DNA from: Stenotrophobium rhamnosiphilum
GTDB lineage: Bacteria; Pseudomonadota; Gammaproteobacteria; Nevskiales; Nevskiaceae
Reading direction: 5' to 3'
DNA length: 64,000 nt
Assembly: GCF_003052265.1 (NCBI RefSeq)
Contig: NZ_QANS01000001.1
Location: 496,001 to 560,000 of the forward strand
Shown one piece after another: positions 36,216-45,720 of this stretch (the stretch's first letter is position 1; every line of letters starts with the position of its first letter). The notes beneath the pieces are model-generated. The model searched no databases. It was not told where the DNA came from and saw only the letters and a program-made list of their open reading frames with translations. The position numbers and the translations under genes are program-made.

Positions 36216-36246
36216 AAAAAAGGCGACCCGAAGGTCGCCTTTTTTG
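36216..36246 (-). terminator. Rho-independent terminator of purH (AAGGCGACC stem)
   Basis: AAAAAAGGCGACC-CGA-AGGTCGCCTTTTTT, 14 bases past the purH stop. It is the third copy of this hairpin in the window. Confidence 0.82.
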
Positions 36247-36260
36247 TTGACGCGTCATGC

Positions 36261-37829
36261 TTAGTGACGGAAGTGGCGCGTGCCGGTGAAGACCATCGCC
36301 ATGCCGGCTTCATCAGCCGCCGCAATGACTTCGTTATCACGCATCGAGCCACCTGGCTGAATCACGGCGCTGATGCCTGCGGCGGCTGCTGCATCAATAC
36401 CATCGCGGAACGGGAAGAAGGCATCCGATGCCATTACCGAACCACGAACTTCAAGCTTCTCATCAGCAGCCTTGATGCCTGCAATCTTGGCTGAGTACAC
36501 GCGGCTCATCTGGCCTGCGCCGACGCCGATGGTTTGGCGGTTGCGGGCGTAGACGATGGCGTTGGATTTCACGAACTTGGCAACTTTCGCTGCAAAGATC
36601 AGATCGTGAATTTCAGCTTCCGTTGGTGCGCGCTTGGTGACGATTTTGAGCTTGTCGGCCGAAGGTAGTGCGAGGTCGTTGTCTTGTACGAGCAGGCCGC
36701 CGTTGACGCGCTTGTAGTCGAAGGTGGCGATTGGCGACGAAGGCAATGCGCCGCACTCCATCAAGCGCACGTTCTGCTTGGCGGCAACAATCGCTTTGGC
36801 TTCTGCGGTGACGGTAGGTGCAATGATCACTTCAACAAACTGGCGATCGCAGATTGCTTTAGCGGTTTCTGCATCGAGTTCGCGGTTGAAGGCGATGATG
36901 CCGCCGAAGGCTGAGGTTGGATCGGTCTGATAAGCGAGGTTGTAGGCGGTGAGAATGCCTTCAAGACTCACGGCAACGCCGCAAGGGTTGGCGTGTTTGA
37001 CGATGACGCAAGCGGGCTTCACGAATGCTTTGACGCATTCCAGCGCAGCGTCGGCGTCAGCGATGTTGTTGTACGAAAGTTCTTTGCCCTGAATCTGCAC
37101 TGCGGCGCTGATGCTGCCGGCTGGTGCGTTGCGCTCTGCGTAGAACGCGGCGCGCTGGTGCGGGTTTTCGCCGTAGCGCATTTCCTGCTTCTTGTTGAGC
37201 TGAACGCTGAACACGCCAGGGAATGCTTCGCGCTGGCCATCCGCTGCGGTTGCGCTGCTCAGGTACGCAGCAACTGCGCCGTCGTAACGTGAGGTGTGAG
37301 CGAAAGTTTTGAGTGCGAGTGTTTCGCGCGTGGCTTGGGTTACGCCGCCAGCATCAAGTTCCTTGAGCACCACTGCGTAGTCAGAAGGCTCAACAACAAC
37401 GGTGACCCAAGCGTGGTTTTTTGCCGAAGCGCGCAGCATGGCTGGGCCGCCGATGTCGATGTTTTCGATAGCATCTTCACGCGTGCAACCCGGCTTGGCG
37501 ACGGTCTGTTCGAAGGGATAGAGATTGATGATGACCAGATCAATCGGCGCGATGCCGTGTTCTGCCATCACTGCATCGTCTTGCCCGCGACGAGCGAGGA
37601 TGCCGCCGTGAATCTTCGGGTGCAGGGTTTTGACGCGGCCATCCATGATTTCTGGAAAGCCGGTGTGCTCGCTGACTTCCGTCGCAGCAACGCCTGAATC
37701 TTTCAGCAGCTTGAAGGTGCCGCCGGTAGAGAGAATCTCAACACCGCGTGCGGCGAGGCCAACGGCGAGTTCAACAATGCCAGTTTTATCGGAGACGGAA
37801 AGGAGTGCGCGGCGTACTGGAGTGATCAT
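36261..37829 (-). CDS. purH: Bifunctional AICAR transformylase/IMP cyclohydrolase PurH
   Basis: PurH performs the last two steps of IMP synthesis. This 522-residue copy has full family length. The N-terminal cyclohydrolase domain shows [21 protein letters not shown] and [13 protein letters not shown]. The transformylase domain has [24 protein letters not shown] (catalytic lysine and histidine), [22 protein letters not shown] and the C-terminal [11 protein letters not shown]. It lies downstream of fis on the same strand with a stem-loop between, an order (prmA-fis-purH) common in beta- and gammaproteobacteria. Confidence 0.98.
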   Translation of the reverse strand: MITPVRRALLSVSDKTGIVELAVGLAARGVEILSTGGTFKLLKDSGVAATEVSEHTGFPEIMDGRVKTLHPKIHGGILARRGQDDAVMAEHGIAPIDLVIINLYPFEQTVAKPGCTREDAIENIDIGGPAMLRASAKNHAWVTVVVEPSDYAVVLKELDAGGVTQATRETLALKTFAHTSRYDGAVAAYLSSATAADGQREAFPGVFSVQLNKKQEMRYGENPHQRAAFYAERNAPAGSISAAVQIQGKELSYNNIADADAALECVKAFVKPACVIVKHANPCGVAVSLEGILTAYNLAYQTDPTSAFGGIIAFNRELDAETAKAICDRQFVEVIIAPTVTAEAKAIVAAKQNVRLMECGALPSSPIATFDYKRVNGGLLVQDNDLALPSADKLKIVTKRAPTEAEIHDLIFAAKVAKFVKSNAIVYARNRQTIGVGAGQMSRVYSAKIAGIKAADEKLEVRGSVMASDAFFPFRDGIDAAAAAGISAVIQPGGSMRDNEVIAAADEAGMAMVFTGTRHFRH

Positions 37830-37861
37830 GATTAAGCTCGAAAGCAGACTTTAAAAATGTT

Positions 37862-37883
37862 CATGCCCGCGTGAGCGGGCATG
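37862..37883 (-). terminator. Stem-loop between fis and purH
   Basis: CATGCCCGC-GTGA-GCGGGCATG. On the minus strand it is followed after a few bases by ATTTTTA. It could attenuate read-through from fis into purH or shape the purH leader. Confidence 0.55.
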
Positions 37884-37910
37884 GTGTGGAATTCTTGTGT
37901 GACCTTAGAC

Positions 37911-38174
37911 TTATGACGACAACGCCTTGATCTTGTACTGCTGCAGTTTCTTACGCAGCGTGGCGCGGTTGAGGCCGAGCATGTCGGCTGCGCGCGATTG
38001 ATTGCCATCGCAATAGCTCAGCGTTGCACGCAGCAACGGTGGTTCTACCTGCGCAAGGATCGTGTCGTACAGATCTTTGGGTGCATGTCCGTTCAGAGCC
38101 TCGAAATAATCATCGAGACATTCTGAAACAGAATTGCACAGTGGTTTTGAGTCGAGAGTTCTTTGCGCGGACAT
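37911..38174 (-). CDS. fis: DNA-binding protein Fis
   Basis: This is an 87-residue Fis-family nucleoid protein. The C-terminal HTH is clear: NQSRAADMLGLNRATLRKKLQQYKI. The preceding PPLLRATLSYCDG helix also matches. The N-terminal beta-arm region (ECLDDYFEALNG) is shorter and less conserved, as in beta- and xanthomonad Fis proteins. It sits between prmA (upstream) and purH (downstream). Confidence 0.93.
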   Translation of the reverse strand: MSAQRTLDSKPLCNSVSECLDDYFEALNGHAPKDLYDTILAQVEPPLLRATLSYCDGNQSRAADMLGLNRATLRKKLQQYKIKALSS

Positions 38175-38256
38175 TTCTGTTTTGTTCCCAGCCCTGTTGT
38201 TTTGCTAATTAGGCCCACCCCAAAACGGCCGGCAATCATACCTACAACGGTTCGCA

Positions 38257-38282
38257 TAAAAAAGCGGTTTCGCTTATTTTTT
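38257..38282 (-). terminator. Rho-independent terminator of the prmA fusion gene
   Basis: AAAAAAGCG-GTTT-CGCTTATTTTTT, directly after the prmA stop. The short GC stem with long A/T flanks can work in both directions. Confidence 0.65.
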
Positions 38283-38284
38283 GC

Positions 38285-39607
38285 TCAGGGCTTGAAACCC
38301 GCCAGCATGTCGTGCTTGAACTTGGACCAGATCTCATTAGGTGCCCAAATTTGTTGCGGTTCCTGCGATGCCACTTCCACTGTCTCGCCTAACTCAATGA
38401 CGCGGTAGAGAAACACGAATACCGACACTCGCTTGTTGAGCGCGCAATGAATGAAACTTTTGCTGTCGCTGAGCGATTTCATCGCTGTCACAAACTTTTC
38501 GAAATCTTCGCGGGTTGGGTTATTCCAAGCCACAGGCAGATGGATGTAGTCCAGACCCTGCTGCGCACAATGCTCAACTTCATTCGGCATGAAATTAGAT
38601 GAGGTGGGCACTGCAAGGTTGATGACAGTCTTGTAGCCCGCGCGAGCCAGCAGCGCGAAGTGTTCCGCCTGCGGTTGGCCTGCGGTGGCGATGGTGTTCG
38701 AAATGTGTACGTAGCTGATCAGTGAGGGAATACGGCAAACGCCTGCGAGACGCGTCCAGCCTTCTTTGATCTGATCGGGTTCAGAGGTGAACCATGTGGC
38801 GTAGGCCTCGCGGACTTCTTCCTGCTGACGTTCCAGCAAGCCAGCCAACACGATCTTGCCACCGGCGTTCACGCTGGATGCCAGCAAAGGCGCCAATGAA
38901 ATCAATGGGCGCGCGAGAATGTTGGCGATGACGAAGTCGGCCGGGAAGGGCACGAAGTCAGCCGGCAGCATGACGCGGATGCGCTCGAGCACGCCGTTTT
39001 CTTTGGCGTTGTTCTCGGTGGCGGTCAGGGCCTGTGGGTCGATGTCGACACAGATGGCATGCGCTGCACCGAGCTTGAGTGCGGCGATAGCGAGAATGCC
39101 GGAGCCACATCCGTAGTCGAGAACGGTTTTGCCTGTAAGGTCTTGGTGCGACAGCCATTCCAGACACAGCGCGGTGGTTGGATGCGTGCCGGTGCCAAAG
39201 GCCAATCCCGGGTCGAGCTTGAGGATGATGGCTTCAGGATCGTTGATCTCGCCAATCTTCTCGGTCGGGGCGACCCAGAGATGCTCGCCGAACTTGAGCG
39301 GGTGCCAATGATCGAGCCAAGCACGGACCCAGTCCTGATCTTCGATCAGTTCGCTGGCGATGGTGACGGTGTCGCCGTCTGGCAGCAGCTCGCGCAAAGC
39401 GTCTTGTGCGGGGGCGAGGTCAACGTTGTCATAGAACAAGCCGAGCGTGACGGTGTTTTCCCACAGCGGCGTTTCGCCGGGCAGAGGCTCCAGCACTGGA
39501 CGGTCTTCGCCATCAATAAAGCTGACGCCGACGGCGCCATTGCCGAGAAGAATCTCTTCAACAAATTCGGGGTGTGCGCTGGAGATGCGCAATTGCAGCC
39601 AAGCCAT
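38285..39607 (-). CDS. prmA: Ribosomal protein L11 methyltransferase PrmA fused to a phosphatase-like domain
   Basis: The first ~292 residues are a complete PrmA, which trimethylates ribosomal protein L11: the N-terminal substrate domain, DPGLAFGTGTHPTT, VLDYGCGSG for SAM, and IANILARPL. The normal PrmA end (WTRLAGVCR) runs without a stop into 148 extra residues (38285-38731) resembling the tyrosine-phosphatase/DUF442-type family: NTIATAGQP, INLAVPTS, and HCALNKRVS, with the probable catalytic Cys at 388. Stand-alone members of the second family normally have their own start. The fusion therefore looks like loss of the prmA stop and the next gene's start. Both domains look intact. Confidence 0.9.
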   Translation of the reverse strand: MAWLQLRISSAHPEFVEEILLGNGAVGVSFIDGEDRPVLEPLPGETPLWENTVTLGLFYDNVDLAPAQDALRELLPDGDTVTIASELIEDQDWVRAWLDHWHPLKFGEHLWVAPTEKIGEINDPEAIILKLDPGLAFGTGTHPTTALCLEWLSHQDLTGKTVLDYGCGSGILAIAALKLGAAHAICVDIDPQALTATENNAKENGVLERIRVMLPADFVPFPADFVIANILARPLISLAPLLASSVNAGGKIVLAGLLERQQEEVREAYATWFTSEPDQIKEGWTRLAGVCRIPSLISYVHISNTIATAGQPQAEHFALLARAGYKTVINLAVPTSSNFMPNEVEHCAQQGLDYIHLPVAWNNPTREDFEKFVTAMKSLSDSKSFIHCALNKRVSVFVFLYRVIELGETVEVASQEPQQIWAPNEIWSKFKHDMLAGFKP

Positions 39608-39701
39608 GTGGGAATCCTGATGCGTGGTCTTTCTCGGGCGATCACGAGAAAGGGGCGCGCATTATAAGGTGCGCGCCGGTGATTCCCACGAACAGATAAC
39701 T

Positions 39702-39807
39702 CCCTCTCCCCACGCTAGTGGGGAGAGGGCTGGGGTGAGGGGCTTGCACACTTTGCAGACCGAGCGGCCCCTCACCCTGACCCTCTCCCCGCAAGCGGGG
39801 AGAGGGA
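39702..39807. repeat. Inverted repeat with CCCTCTCCCC arms
   Basis: CCCTCTCCCCACGCTAGTGG with GGAGAGGGCTGGGGTGAGGG is followed, after a 30-base centre, by GCCCCTCACCCTGACCCTCTC and a second CCCGCAAGCGGGGAGAGGG hairpin. It is two inverted copies of a REP-like unit common in proteobacterial intergenic DNA. It lies between the prmA and aidB genes. Confidence 0.75.
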
Positions 39808-39817
39808 AACCATTTAG

Positions 39818-41479
39818 TTACAGCGTGCCAGTCAGCGAAGCGCGCTTAATCAACTCCACCATCGGCGCATCCGCGGCGAGGGTGCCAAGAACAAGGCCAT
39901 GCCCACCACCCAAGCGACTCGAGCAGAAGGTATCACTAACAGCGCTGTTACCAGCACGAATCAGCGTCGTGGCCTGCAGGGCCAGCGCCATGCGTTCAAC
40001 AATCAGGCGTGAGCGGGTTTCAACCGTGGCGCGATCTTCAAAGGCTTGTGACAGCCACTGAATCTCACGATCAAGATCAGCGTTCTCGCCGCGCACACTA
40101 AGCAGTTCGCCAAAGAAAGCTTCGCGCGTTTCAGGTTCTTTGTTTAATGCACGCAACACATCGAGACACTGGATATTGCCGCTGCCTTCCCAAATCGAAT
40201 TCAAAGGTGCTTGACGATAGAGACGTGGCAGATTGGTTTCTTCGACATAACCAGCACCGCCTAAACACTCCTGCGCTTCGTTAACAAAGGCTGGTGTGCG
40301 TTTGCAAACCCAATATTTACCGATGGCAGTAGCGATGCGTGCGAAAGCAGCTTCGCCTTCGTTACGCGGGGATGCATCGACTGCACGCGCAACACGCATG
40401 GTGAGTGCAGTGTGTGATTCAGATTCCAGCGCCAGATCCGCCAACACATTTTGCATCAGCGGCTGTTCGATCAAACGTTTTCCGAAGGCTTTACGCGATG
40501 CTGCATGGTGTAGTGCTTGCACGCTAGCTTGGCGCATTAGTGCGCTTGAACCAATCATGCAATCCAGACGCGTCAGCGAAACCATTTCTAAAATCGTGGC
40601 AACGCCGCGGCCTTCTTCACCGACGCGCACAGCCCAAGCGCCATGGAATTCCACTTCGCTCGACGCATTGCTCCAATCGCCGAGCTTGTCCTTGAGACGT
40701 TGAATGCGAATGGCGTTACGCGTTCCATCAGCCAGAATCTTCGGCATCATGAAACAGGTAATGCCGCGATCAACGTAGGCCAGAACGAGCCACGCATCGC
40801 ACATCGGCGCAGAGAAAAACCACTTGTGGCCGACAATTTCGTAGCTGCCATCGGGCTGTAAATACGCACGCGTGGTGTTGGCGCGCACATCAGAGCCGCC
40901 TTGTTTCTCGGTCATGCCCATGCCGATGGTGCAGCCGGTTTTTTGTGCGGCAGGCAATACGCGTTGATCGTATTCGTAAGAGTGAATCAGCGGCCCCCAG
41001 AATTTGGCGACTTCCGGTTGATGCATAAGCGCAGGCATCGCCGAGTGCGTCATCGTCAGCGGGCAACCGGTACCAGCTTCAGCCTGACTATGCAGATACG
41101 ACACCGCTGCGCGCGCAACATGCGCGCCAGTCTTTTCGATGTTACGCCACGCATAAGCATGCACGCCGTACTGCATGCCAAGCTGCATCACCCGGTGATA
41201 GCTCGGATGAAATTCAATTTCGTCGATGCGATTGCCGTAGCGATCAAACGGTTTGAACTTGGGTTTGTTTTCGTTAGCGGTGTAGCCGAGTCGCATCAGC
41301 TCGCCACCCGCAACGCCACCGAATTCGCTCAGATGTGAATCCGCCCAAGCGCCACCTTCACGTGTGATGGCTTCACGCAGCGCAGTATCCGTGGTGTAAG
41401 CGTTGTAATCGCCGACTGGCGTCGCCTGATTTTCTACGGAGTGGGTAACGAAACGTTCTGCTGCAGACATGGCGGCCAT
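39818..41479 (-). CDS. aidB: AidB-like acyl-CoA dehydrogenase
   Basis: This 553-residue flavoprotein belongs to the large AidB branch of the acyl-CoA dehydrogenases. Visible signatures are TIGMGMTEKQGGSDVRANTT (flavin/substrate region), GHKWFFSAPMCDAW, the arginine-rich RIQRLKDKLGDWSNASSEV and ECLGGAGYVEETNLPRLYRQAPLNSIWEGSGN with the AidB-type active-site region. E. coli AidB is induced by alkylation damage and binds DNA. The C-terminal region after residue 450 is basic and helical, which fits this. An ATG three codons in (41470) is equally likely. Confidence 0.92.
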   Translation of the reverse strand: MAAMSAAERFVTHSVENQATPVGDYNAYTTDTALREAITREGGAWADSHLSEFGGVAGGELMRLGYTANENKPKFKPFDRYGNRIDEIEFHPSYHRVMQLGMQYGVHAYAWRNIEKTGAHVARAAVSYLHSQAEAGTGCPLTMTHSAMPALMHQPEVAKFWGPLIHSYEYDQRVLPAAQKTGCTIGMGMTEKQGGSDVRANTTRAYLQPDGSYEIVGHKWFFSAPMCDAWLVLAYVDRGITCFMMPKILADGTRNAIRIQRLKDKLGDWSNASSEVEFHGAWAVRVGEEGRGVATILEMVSLTRLDCMIGSSALMRQASVQALHHAASRKAFGKRLIEQPLMQNVLADLALESESHTALTMRVARAVDASPRNEGEAAFARIATAIGKYWVCKRTPAFVNEAQECLGGAGYVEETNLPRLYRQAPLNSIWEGSGNIQCLDVLRALNKEPETREAFFGELLSVRGENADLDREIQWLSQAFEDRATVETRSRLIVERMALALQATTLIRAGNSAVSDTFCSSRLGGGHGLVLGTLAADAPMVELIKRASLTGTL

Positions 41480-41584
41480 CCAATCAAATATCTAGCCAGC
41501 ATTTTGCGCCACGTCCGCGTGCACAGCCACTACCCACCGTATTGGGTAATCGGGATATCTGTGTTGCAGCTATGTTGTTGGAGA

Positions 41585-43123
41585 TTAATCCGCTGCAGCC
41601 GTCACCGGCCCCTGATTGCGCGTAGGCTTTGCCAGCATCATGACGCCAATCAGCGCGAAGCTGATCCAACCGGAAATCCAGAAGAAGTCGATTGACGACA
41701 TCAGGTAAGCCTGACTCTGCAGACCACGAGTAAGGATGCCGATCGATTGCGTCAACGAAAAGCCGTGATTGGTGAGTTCAGTGAGCGGTTGCGTCAGTGC
41801 AGGATCGTAGATGCTGGATGTTTCTGCCAAACGCGTTTGGTGAAATGCTTCGCGGCGATCCCACAGTGTGGTGGTGATGGACGTGGCGAAGCTGCCCGCA
41901 GTGATACGCAGGAAGTTGGTCATGCCCGATGCGGCAGGCACGCGTGATGCGGGCAGGCCATGCAGGGCGATGGAGACCAGCGCGATAAAGAACGTGCCCA
42001 TCGCCAGACCTTGCACCAGCATCGGCAACACAAAGCTCCAGAAGCTGCCTTCAGCCACGTAGTTGGCGCGCATGAAGTAAGACAGGCCGAAGGTGACGAA
42101 TGCAAAGATCGCAAACCAGCGCGCGTCAGTTTTCTGCAAATATTTTCCGACAAAGGGCGAGATTAATACCGCCACGATTCCGCTAGGCGCCGCGACTAAA
42201 CCGGCCCACGTTGCGGTGTAGCCAATTTGTGTTTGCAGCCACAGTGGCAGCAACACCACGTTGCCAAAGAACACGGCATAGCCAAAGCACATGGCGATGG
42301 TGCCGAGTGTGAAGTTCCAGTTTTTGAACAGGGACAAATCAACAATCGGATGCTCTTCGTAAAGCTCCCAGATGATGAAGGCGATAAAGCCGACCAGTGC
42401 AACGAGTCCGAGGATGACGATCTGCGGGGAGTGGAACCAATCCAGATCTTTGCCGCGATCGAGCATGATCTGTAACGCGCCGATCCACGTCACCAGCAAG
42501 CCGAGGCCGACGGTGTCGATAGGGAGCTTGCGTGTGGCTGTTTCACTCTTGCCTAGATAACGCCAGCAAACGAAGGCAGTGAAAATTCCGAATGGAATGT
42601 TGATCAGGAAGATCCACGGCCAGGTGTAGTTGTCAGAAATATAGCCGCCAAGTAATGGCCCGCAGATCGGCGCTACCAACGTCGTGATCGACCAAATCGC
42701 GAGTGCAGTGCCTCGTTTCTCTGGTGGGAAAATTCCGAGTAGCAAGGCTTGTGAACCAGGAATCATCGGGCCCGATACGGCGCCTTGCAGTACACGAAAC
42801 GCGACCAGCGATTCCAAACTCCATGCGATGCCGCAAAGGAATGAAGCGATGGTAAACATCAACACCGAGAACACAAAAGTTTTGACGACGCCGTAGCGCT
42901 GCATCAACCAACCTGTCAGCGGCACCGACACGCCGTTGGCTACGGCGAATGAAGTAATGACCCATGTGCCTTGATCAGGGCTGACGCCCAGATTGCCCGC
43001 AATCGTCGGAATCGAAACGTTGGCAATCGTGGTGTCCAGCACCTGCATAAAGGTGCCGAGCGCCAGCGCTAAGGCGGTAATCGTCTTAGCGCTGGGGTCT
43101 AGCTTCATTGCGGCTGCGCTCAC
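41585..43123 (-). CDS. emrB: EmrB-type drug efflux MFS transporter (DHA2, 14 TMS)
   Basis: This 512-residue inner-membrane antiporter has about 14 hydrophobic helices. DHA2 motifs are visible: LDTTIANVSIPTIAG in helix 1, GWLMQRYGVVKTF, the RVLQGAVSGPMIPGSQALL motif-C-like region and GPLLGGYISDNYTWPWIFLINIPFG. It works with the adaptor EmrA and the outer-membrane channel encoded just upstream. It is the last gene of the marR-OMF-emrA-emrB operon, 11 bases after emrA. Confidence 0.94.
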   Translation of the reverse strand: MSAAAMKLDPSAKTITALALALGTFMQVLDTTIANVSIPTIAGNLGVSPDQGTWVITSFAVANGVSVPLTGWLMQRYGVVKTFVFSVLMFTIASFLCGIAWSLESLVAFRVLQGAVSGPMIPGSQALLLGIFPPEKRGTALAIWSITTLVAPICGPLLGGYISDNYTWPWIFLINIPFGIFTAFVCWRYLGKSETATRKLPIDTVGLGLLVTWIGALQIMLDRGKDLDWFHSPQIVILGLVALVGFIAFIIWELYEEHPIVDLSLFKNWNFTLGTIAMCFGYAVFFGNVVLLPLWLQTQIGYTATWAGLVAAPSGIVAVLISPFVGKYLQKTDARWFAIFAFVTFGLSYFMRANYVAEGSFWSFVLPMLVQGLAMGTFFIALVSIALHGLPASRVPAASGMTNFLRITAGSFATSITTTLWDRREAFHQTRLAETSSIYDPALTQPLTELTNHGFSLTQSIGILTRGLQSQAYLMSSIDFFWISGWISFALIGVMMLAKPTRNQGPVTAAAD

Positions 43124-43134
43124 GGCGTGTGCTC

Positions 43135-44280
43135 TTAACCAGCGTTAGCTTTGATGATGCGATCGATACGTGCTTGCGCGTCGCTGTTGTCAGCGTCGCT
43201 GATGCCAACCGGGCGCGGTGTTGTGCGCACTTGTGTGGCAACCAATAAGCCCGAAGTGTCAGCAACATCGACCTTCACACTCATCGACAAGCCGACGCGC
43301 AGTGGGTGATCGTGCAGTTCTTTAGGATCAAGTGCGATACGCACCGGAATGCGCTGCACGATCTTGATCCAGTTGCCCGATGCATTTTGCGCAGGCAATA
43401 GCGCAAAGGCTGCGCCGCTGCCTGCTGCAAAGCCTGCGATCTTGCCGTGATACACAACGTCAGTGCCGTAAAGATCAGCGTGCAGTTCTACCGGTTGTCC
43501 AATGCGCATTTTCTCTAGCTGCACTTCTTTGAAGTTGGCATCAACCCAAGCATCTTCCTGCGCAACAACTGCGAACAGTGGGGTGCCTGCAGCGATGCGC
43601 TGGCCGAGTTGCACGCTACGTTTGGCGACAACGCCAGCAATGGGCGCAATCAACTTCGTACGATGCAGCGCGAGCTCAGCATCACGTACTGCCGAGGCAG
43701 CGCGTAATACCTGCGGGTGATTGGCAATCGTCGTGCCTTCAGTCTGCGCATGCGTGGCATTGAGCTGTTCGCGTGCGGCGGCGAGGCTTGCACTGATTTC
43801 AGTGATGGCGTCTTGCGCATGTGCCAGTTCTTCGCCGGAGACCGCGCCATCAGCCGCTAGTGAAACCCGACGGTTGTAATCGTTCTGCGCGCGCTTAAGT
43901 GCGGCCTGGCGTTCAGCGATCTGTGCATTGAACTGACCGTTCTGTGCAAACAAGCCACGCACCTGGCGTACGGCGCGAGCGAGATCCGCTTCGGCCGAAG
44001 CCATCGCTGATTCCGCATCGGCGGAATCAAGTTCCACAAGCGCCTGACCTTTCTGCACGCTCTGCGTATCGTCGACATGTAGCGCGATCACCGTGCCCGG
44101 AATTTCGCTGGTGATCTGCACGATATCGGAGGAGACATAAGCATCGTCAGTCGATTCAAAGTGACGCCCGTAGATGAACCAATGCGCGGTCCAAGCCAGG
44201 ATGCCGACAATGACGAGTACGGCAAGAATCAAGAGGCCGCGCTTGCGCTTGCTGTCGTTAGTGGTTGTTTCGGTATTCAT
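43135..44280 (-). CDS. emrA: EmrA-type periplasmic adaptor (HlyD family)
   Basis: This 381-residue adaptor has a single N-terminal membrane helix (LLILAVLVIVGILAWTAHW). The signature FESTDDAYVSSDIVQITSEIPG of EmrA proteins follows. It then has a coiled-coil hairpin (about 100-200), a lipoyl half-motif APIAGVVAKRSVQLGQ and a beta-barrel domain. It links the EmrB pump to the outer-membrane channel. The ATG overlaps the stop of the channel gene by four bases, so the proteins are translationally coupled. Confidence 0.94.
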   Translation of the reverse strand: MNTETTTNDSKRKRGLLILAVLVIVGILAWTAHWFIYGRHFESTDDAYVSSDIVQITSEIPGTVIALHVDDTQSVQKGQALVELDSADAESAMASAEADLARAVRQVRGLFAQNGQFNAQIAERQAALKRAQNDYNRRVSLAADGAVSGEELAHAQDAITEISASLAAAREQLNATHAQTEGTTIANHPQVLRAASAVRDAELALHRTKLIAPIAGVVAKRSVQLGQRIAAGTPLFAVVAQEDAWVDANFKEVQLEKMRIGQPVELHADLYGTDVVYHGKIAGFAAGSGAAFALLPAQNASGNWIKIVQRIPVRIALDPKELHDHPLRVGLSMSVKVDVADTSGLLVATQVRTTPRPVGISDADNSDAQARIDRIIKANAG

Positions 44281-45704
44281 GAAGCGGCTCCGTTGAGAGC
44301 ATTAGGAATTTCTGGATCAAAGCTACCGCCGACGGCGAGCAGCAAAGTGACTCGTGCAATGGCTTGCGAGGCGACTAAATCAATCTTGGTGCGACGCGCG
44401 TTGAGCACAGCGGTTTCAGCATTGAGCACGCTGAGATAACTATTGAGACCGTTGCGATAACGCAGCTCAGCGATGCGGTAAGCATCTTCGCTGGCAGCTA
44501 AAGCCTCACTGCTTTCGGCAATTTGTTGTTTGTATGAATTCAGCAGCGTGAGTTGATCGGCTACTTGTTGCACGGCTTGCAGCACTGTTTGGTTATAGCT
44601 GATGACTGCGGCGTCTGATTCAGCTGATGCTCGGCGATAGCTGGCCTTGAGGCGTTGCGCATCAAACAGTGGCAGATGGAAAGTAGGGCCGCCGCCGTAG
44701 ACGCGATCGTCAGAGACAAACAGATTGTCTAAACCAATCGCAGCGAAGCCTGCGAAGGCGCTGAGATTGATGTCTGGATAGAACGCGGCTTTGGCTGCTT
44801 CTTGTGCGCTGACAGAAGCGTCAACGCGTGCACGTGCGGCGAGGATGTCCGGCCTGCGTTTTAGAAGATCAATCGGCAATTGATTGGGCAGCACCAATGA
44901 TGTGGTGAGATCAATCTTTGGGCGTTGGATGTTGGCGTAAGCATCAGCGCCGCGACCGGTTAATGCGGCGAGGCGATGCACGGCCAAATCAATATTCGCT
45001 TCTGCCTGCAAGCGCAGCAGTCGCGCTTGCGGTGCGGCAGCTTCTGCTGCGCGCAGTTCGCTGCGTGTGTCGAGCCCCGCTTTCACGCGCTTGATAGTGA
45101 GATCAAGAATGTTCTGGCGCTGTTCTTCATGGCGACGTGCGAGATCGGCCAGTACATAAGATTGATCAAGTGCGAGATAAGCTTCTGCAATGGTGCCGGA
45201 GAGCACATCGCGCGCTACGGCAACGTCGAGTTCGGCGGCTTTAGTTGCCGAACGACTCTGCGCAATGATGGCGGCTTGACGTCCGAAGAAATCGAGATCC
45301 CAACTCAGATTGAGACCAACGCTGCCGCGCCAGTAATGTCCACCACCAAATGGCGGCGGCACGATGTCGCGTTCTGGAAAGCGCTGATAAACCTCAGTGC
45401 CATCCAATGTGAAACCTGGTTGCGTTGCTGCTGACGTTGCTTGAACTTGCGCCTGCGCAGTGCGCACGCGTGTGAGTGCGAGCGCCATGCTTGGATTTTC
45501 ACGCAGTGCGTCGTCGATTAAACGATTGAGCTGCGGATCCTGATAAATCGTCCACCAACCCTCAGCTGTTTTTGCGGCGGTGGGGCCTGCGAGTCCGAGC
45601 TGTGTTGCCTCAAGCGCTTTGGCTTGCGAGGGAACATCGGGCGCGAGTACGCAGCCGGTGAGGGCGAGCGTGAGAGATGACAAAGCCACTAGATGAAATT
45701 TCAT
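44277..45704 (-). CDS. NodT/OprM-type outer membrane efflux lipoprotein
   Basis: From the ATG at 45704 (MKFHLVALSS) this is a 475-residue outer-membrane factor. The lipobox is LTLALTGCV; the mature protein has the two TolC-like repeats with long helices, including PEGWWTIYQDPQLNRLIDDALRENPSL-like spacing and RRPDILAARARVDASVSAQ, a hallmark of the NodT family. It forms the trimeric exit duct of the EmrAB system encoded downstream. The frame opens 13 codons earlier (45743), but that would overlap marR. Confidence 0.93.
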   Translation of the reverse strand: MKFHLVALSSLTLALTGCVLAPDVPSQAKALEATQLGLAGPTAAKTAEGWWTIYQDPQLNRLIDDALRENPSMALALTRVRTAQAQVQATSAATQPGFTLDGTEVYQRFPERDIVPPPFGGGHYWRGSVGLNLSWDLDFFGRQAAIIAQSRSATKAAELDVAVARDVLSGTIAEAYLALDQSYVLADLARRHEEQRQNILDLTIKRVKAGLDTRSELRAAEAAAPQARLLRLQAEANIDLAVHRLAALTGRGADAYANIQRPKIDLTTSLVLPNQLPIDLLKRRPDILAARARVDASVSAQEAAKAAFYPDINLSAFAGFAAIGLDNLFVSDDRVYGGGPTFHLPLFDAQRLKASYRRASAESDAAVISYNQTVLQAVQQVADQLTLLNSYKQQIAESSEALAASEDAYRIAELRYRNGLNSYLSVLNAETAVLNARRTKIDLVASQAIARVTLLLAVGGSFDPEIPNALNGAAS

Positions 45705-45720
45705 GACATTCCCCAACGCA

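Noticed and set aside
39702-39807. CRISPR array
   Set aside because: There are only two inverted copies of a REP-like unit, no regularly spaced direct repeats and no cas genes.
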